Part shown: one piece after another, positions 55,089-57,976 of the stretch | Numbering within the stretch: the first letter of the stretch is position 1 | Layout: each line of letters starts with the position of its first letter | Origin: Oculatellaceae cyanobacterium Prado106 | GTDB taxonomy: Bacteria > Cyanobacteriota > Cyanobacteriia > Elainellales > Elainellaceae | NCBI GenBank assembly: GCA_025454315.1 | Contig: JALOOP010000005.1 | Coordinates: 1 to 57,976 of the forward strand | Reading direction: 5' to 3' | DNA length: 57,976 nucleotides | The notes under the pieces: generated by a model | Told to the model about the DNA's origin: nothing | The model's input: the letters and a program-made list of their open reading frames with translations, nothing else | The model's database searches: none | Made by a program: the position numbers and the translations under genes

Positions 55089-55792
55089 GATGGAGTTGTT
55101 TCCCTTTAATTACAAAAAAATCAGAGTTTTTCGATGTTGGCAGGCTTGCTTGGGGGAGCAGGAGGCTGACCCAAACCATGCCTGTTAAAGTACAAAACGT
55201 TAAGTTATTTGTACATGAAGCCGAGACTATCAGAGCCAATAATACCCTCTAGGTGAGCCTACTCCCGGTAGGGATTTAATAGAACTTTACGTTTGGGAAG
55301 GGAGTGGGGGGTGGGGAGTGGGGAGTAGGGAGTAGGGAGTAGGGGAATGGGGAAGTGGGAGTGGAGTGCGGTCTGGCGTGACTTCTCATTGGGGTGGAGT
55401 TTTAGGGAGTTGGGCGTTGAGGGATTGGATTTGGGGTGTAAGCGTGCAGAGGGATGTGGCTGTTTTGTGGGTGTCTGGGTTGCGGGACTTTCGGGATCTT
55501 TACAGATGTCTAGTTGTTGATGGATGCTCAATTCCTGTCCAAATTGAGAACCAAGCTTTTATTTGATATTTGATATTTGACTTGTTTTGCTGAGAGACTT
55601 CTCCGTGATTGAGGTTCGAGAATTTCAGGGTGGGGTGGAGCGATCGCCCCCCTACTTCACAAAGTTTCCTTACAATTAAAGTCGTTAACGCAACATCTAC
55701 GAGTGCTGCCCAGCAACTCAAGAGTCTTCCCCCACTCCCCACTCCCTACTCCCTACTCCCCACTCCCCACTCCCCCACTCCCTCAATTCCCC
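55089..55792. other. Divergent psaF-tsaD spacer with inverted simple repeats
   Basis: No gene is seen. A GGGGAGT array at 55298-55365 (plus) faces its reverse complement at 55732-55790, about 370 bp apart, so a long imperfect hairpin is possible. The second array ends at the base before the tsaD start. No clear psaF promoter was found. Confidence 0.6.
55732..55792 (+). repeat. ACTCCCC heptamer array abutting tsaD start
   Basis: About eight ACTCCCC/ACTCCCT units from 55732 to 55786, then CAATTCCCC directly before the ATG at 55793. No ribosome-binding site is left in the leader. Confidence 0.85.
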
Positions 55793-56833
55793 ATGTCAAA
55801 AGTTCTAGCCATTGAAACCAGTTGTGACGAGACGGCGGTGGCGATCGTTGAGGATCGGCGGGTCTTGAGTAATGTGGTGTCTTCTCAGATTGAAATTCAT
55901 CGGCCTTATGGGGGGGTGGTGCCGGAGATGGCATCGCGGCAGCATGTGGAGATGGTGAATTGGGCGATCGCACAAGCCCTACAGCAGGCTGGGTTAGGTT
56001 GGGCGGCGATCGATGGGATTGCGGCGACCTGTACGCCGGGTTTGGTGGGGGCGCTGCTGGTGGGGTTGACGGCGGGTAAAACCTTGGCCATGCTGCACCA
56101 GAAGCCGTTTCTGGGGGTGCATCACTTGGAGGGGCATCTCTACGCCTCCTATCTGAGTGAGCCGGATTTGCAGCCGCCGTTTCTCTGTTTGCTGGTGTCG
56201 GGGGGGCATACGAGTTTGATTGCGGTTCGCGGCTGTGGGGAGTATGAAACGCTGGGGCAGACTCGCGATGATGCGGCGGGGGAGGCGTTTGATAAGGTGG
56301 CGCGGCTGTTGGGGTTGGGCTATCCGGGGGGGCCTGAGATTGATCGGTTGGCGAAGGTGGGAAATGGGCGATCGTTTCCGTTGCCGGAGGGGCAGGTGTC
56401 TTTGCCGGGAGGGGGCTACCATCGCTATGATTCCAGCTTTAGTGGGCTGAAGACGGCGGTTTTGCGGTTGACTCAGAAGCTGGAGCAGACGGGGGAGCCT
56501 TTGCCGGTGCCGGACTTGGCGGCTAGCTTTCAGGAGGCGGTGGCTAGGGCTTTGACTCGGCGGGCGATCGCTTGTGCGCTGGATTATGGGTTACCGGCGA
56601 TCGCGGTTGGGGGGGGAGTGGCGGCGAATAGTGGGCTGCGGCAGATGCTGCAAGCGGCGGCGGCTGAACATCAGTTGCGGGTGATGTTTCCGCCGCTGAA
56701 GTTTTGTACGGATAATGCGGCGATGATTGCTTGTGCGGCTGCGGATCATTTGAATCATGGGCATGTGTCGCCGCTGACGTTGGGGGCGCAGTCTCGGATG
56801 CCGATCTCGGCGGTGATGGATTTGTATGCTTAG
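55793..56833 (+). CDS. tsaD: tRNA N6-threonylcarbamoyladenosine transferase
   Basis: 346 residues from the ATG at 55793 ([20 protein letters not shown]). Family motifs: [37 protein letters not shown], the metal ligands in [35 protein letters not shown] and the C-terminal [13 protein letters not shown]. It works with TsaB, TsaC and TsaE to place t6A on ANN-decoding tRNAs. The frame upstream reads only repeat-encoded Pro/Ser/Leu and is rejected. Codons are strongly G-ending. Confidence 0.96.
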   Translation: MSKVLAIETSCDETAVAIVEDRRVLSNVVSSQIEIHRPYGGVVPEMASRQHVEMVNWAIAQALQQAGLGWAAIDGIAATCTPGLVGALLVGLTAGKTLAMLHQKPFLGVHHLEGHLYASYLSEPDLQPPFLCLLVSGGHTSLIAVRGCGEYETLGQTRDDAAGEAFDKVARLLGLGYPGGPEIDRLAKVGNGRSFPLPEGQVSLPGGGYHRYDSSFSGLKTAVLRLTQKLEQTGEPLPVPDLAASFQEAVARALTRRAIACALDYGLPAIAVGGGVAANSGLRQMLQAAAAEHQLRVMFPPLKFCTDNAAMIACAAADHLNHGHVSPLTLGAQSRMPISAVMDLYA

Positions 56834-57012
56834 GATCTTGTGAATGAGCGGCAAATGGGCTGGTGAAGAATTAAACCGCAGAGACGCAGAGACGCAGAGG
56901 GGGACATCTCTTCTCTTGTAGGTGATGGAAAAATATCAAGTTACTGGGGTTTCGATCCTTGGAAGCGTGATTCTTAGGATTACAGCTTGTTTTGTTTCAG
57001 TCTTTGGCTCGT
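56834..57012. other. Spacer between convergent tsaD and hydrolase
   Basis: CCGCAGAGACGCAGAGACGCAGAGGGG lies at about 56877-56903, the same motif that ends the composite element at 11401-11420 on the other strand. No terminator was recognised. Confidence 0.5.
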
Positions 57013-57976
57013 TCAACCCAGATTTGTTTTGAGGACGCGGAGGATTTCTTGGACGACGGCGTTGGGTTGTTCGACCATGGCTAGGTGACCGCAGTGGGGG
57101 AGTTCGGTGACGTTGTTGCCGCAGCACTCGAAGGAGGGGTGGAAGCTGGCGAGGTGGCGGACATATTGGGGTTCCATGACGGTGTCGTTTTCGCCGGCGA
57201 TGAAGTGGACGGGTTGCTGGAGGCGGGTGATGACCTGGGGGAGGAGGTGGACTTCGGCTTCGGTGGTGGATTCGAGGAGGGCTCCAAGGGCGGCTTCGGG
57301 GAGGGCGCTGAGAAGGTCGAGGAGTCTTTGGCGACCCCAGCGGGGTTCTAGGGGTTGGGTGACGTTGAGTCGGGTGAGGGTGAGGTCGAGGAGGGGGATG
57401 TAGGAGAGCCAGCGGGGGCGGAATTTGACGAGTTGGCATCCGGCGGAGCGGAATCGCTCGAACTCTTCTTTAAGGTAAATGCCGCCGCCTGCGTTGACAC
57501 AGATGACTCCGGCGATCGCTCCTGGTGCCTGATCGGCAGCCCACAGAGCAATACTGCCGCCGAGGGAGTGGCCAATGATCCAGGCATGGGAGATTTTGAG
57601 GGTTTGGAGGAGTTGGTTGAGGTCTTGGGCGTAGGCGGCGGGTGTGTAGGAGGTGAGGCGGGACTCGGGCAGAATTGCGGTTTGGGTGGCGGCGGGCTCT
57701 AGGAGGCTGGCTGTGGCGGGGGGAGAACCTGGGGAGGCGCCTACGGGACTGGGGGGGGTGGGGCGTTCGCTGTGGTTGGTGGAGGGGCGATCGGGTTGGG
57801 ATTCGCCGAAGCCTCGCAGGTCGTAGGAGAGACACTGGTAGGTTTTGGAGAGTTGCTCAATGACGGGTTGCCAATACGCACGACTCAGCATCCAACCGTG
57901 AACAAACACGAGGACGACCGGGGAATCGGTGGGGGCTGACAACTCGTAGGCGTGAGGAAAGCCTTGGATATCGATG
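57013..57976 (-). CDS. Alpha/beta hydrolase, 5' end cut by the window
   Basis: At least 320 residues. The frame continues past a TTG at 57942 to the window edge (reading IDIQGFPHAYELSAPTDSPV), so the true start is outside. Motifs: VLVFVHGWMLSRAYWQPVIE (oxyanion HG), YDLRGFGES, the nucleophile elbow IIGHSLGGSIAL (Gly-x-Ser-x-Gly), and a C-terminal PHCGHLAMVEQP supplying the catalytic His. Between FGES and YTPAAYAQDL there is an extra stretch of some 55 Pro/Ser/Ala-rich residues not typical of the fold. Substrate unknown. Confidence 0.85.
   Translation of the reverse strand, partial: IDIQGFPHAYELSAPTDSPVVLVFVHGWMLSRAYWQPVIEQLSKTYQCLSYDLRGFGESQPDRPSTNHSERPTPPSPVGASPGSPPATASLLEPAATQTAILPESRLTSYTPAAYAQDLNQLLQTLKISHAWIIGHSLGGSIALWAADQAPGAIAGVICVNAGGGIYLKEEFERFRSAGCQLVKFRPRWLSYIPLLDLTLTRLNVTQPLEPRWGRQRLLDLLSALPEAALGALLESTTEAEVHLLPQVITRLQQPVHFIAGENDTVMEPQYVRHLASFHPSFECCGNNVTELPHCGHLAMVEQPNAVVQEILRVLKTNLG

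Overview
The window is chromosomal DNA from a cyanobacterium, most likely filamentous and non-diazotrophic-type (Leptolyngbya-like, by inference only). The evidence is the very frequent HIP1 octamer GCGATCGC, the split rpoC1/rpoC2 genes in the order rpsT-tatD-rpoB-rpoC1-rpoC2, the photosystem I genes psaF-psaJ beside tsaD, ferredoxin-thioredoxin reductase ftrV, and hormogonium polysaccharide (hps) genes. No tRNA, rRNA, CRISPR array, prophage or intact insertion sequence was recognised.

Layout. 0-3 kb: the 5' end of a probable AzlC permease, a YdcF-family membrane protein, then an accessory patch with two toxin-antitoxin modules whose toxins are both broken (a ParE remnant and a DUF5615 remnant) around a Vat-type acetyltransferase; a 64-bp direct repeat lies upstream of each antitoxin. 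3-9.5 kb: ftrV, a PP2C phosphatase with an N-terminal zinc ribbon, an nfeD-SPFH pair, a secreted protein, and an XRE regulator broken by a 100-bp insertion. 9.9-13 kb: purQ, a universal stress protein and hisD. 13.4-24.8 kb: rpsT, tatD and the RNA polymerase operon, with a recognisable promoter and an attenuator-like hairpin in the rpoB leader. 25-33 kb: a PlsC-like acyltransferase, a GH10-like lipoprotein/secreted hydrolase, the rsmA-ispE-DUF3082 group, a SIMPL protein and a DUF2808 protein. 33-41 kb: the minus-strand hpsA-hpsB-hpsC-GspH pseudopilin operon; hpsA has lost its N-terminal junction and is out of frame. 41-44 kb: rpmB and htpG. 44-54 kb: a polysaccharide block with a processive-type GT2, rfbD-rfbA-rfbB (dTDP-rhamnose), a GT-like protein of unknown family, a GT4 and a second GT2. 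54-58 kb: psaJ, psaF, tsaD and an alpha/beta hydrolase cut by the window end.

How the genes work together. The hps pseudopilins, the rhamnose pathway and at least three glycosyltransferases point to synthesis and export of an extracellular polysaccharide, with the housekeeping genes between them. rpsT-rpoBC, rpmB-htpG and psaFJ-tsaD are ordinary core neighbourhoods.

The most unusual aspect is non-coding. Heptamer (GGGGAGT)n, octamer (GGATGGGT)n and pyrimidine (CGCCTTTCCCC)n repeats recur through the intergenic spaces. Two copies carry all three modules in the same order, one on each strand, and three genes (tsaD, nfeD and the probable azlC) have such repeats running up to the start codon, leaving no Shine-Dalgarno site. 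Separate 14-17-bp tandem repeats occupy several other intergenic spaces.
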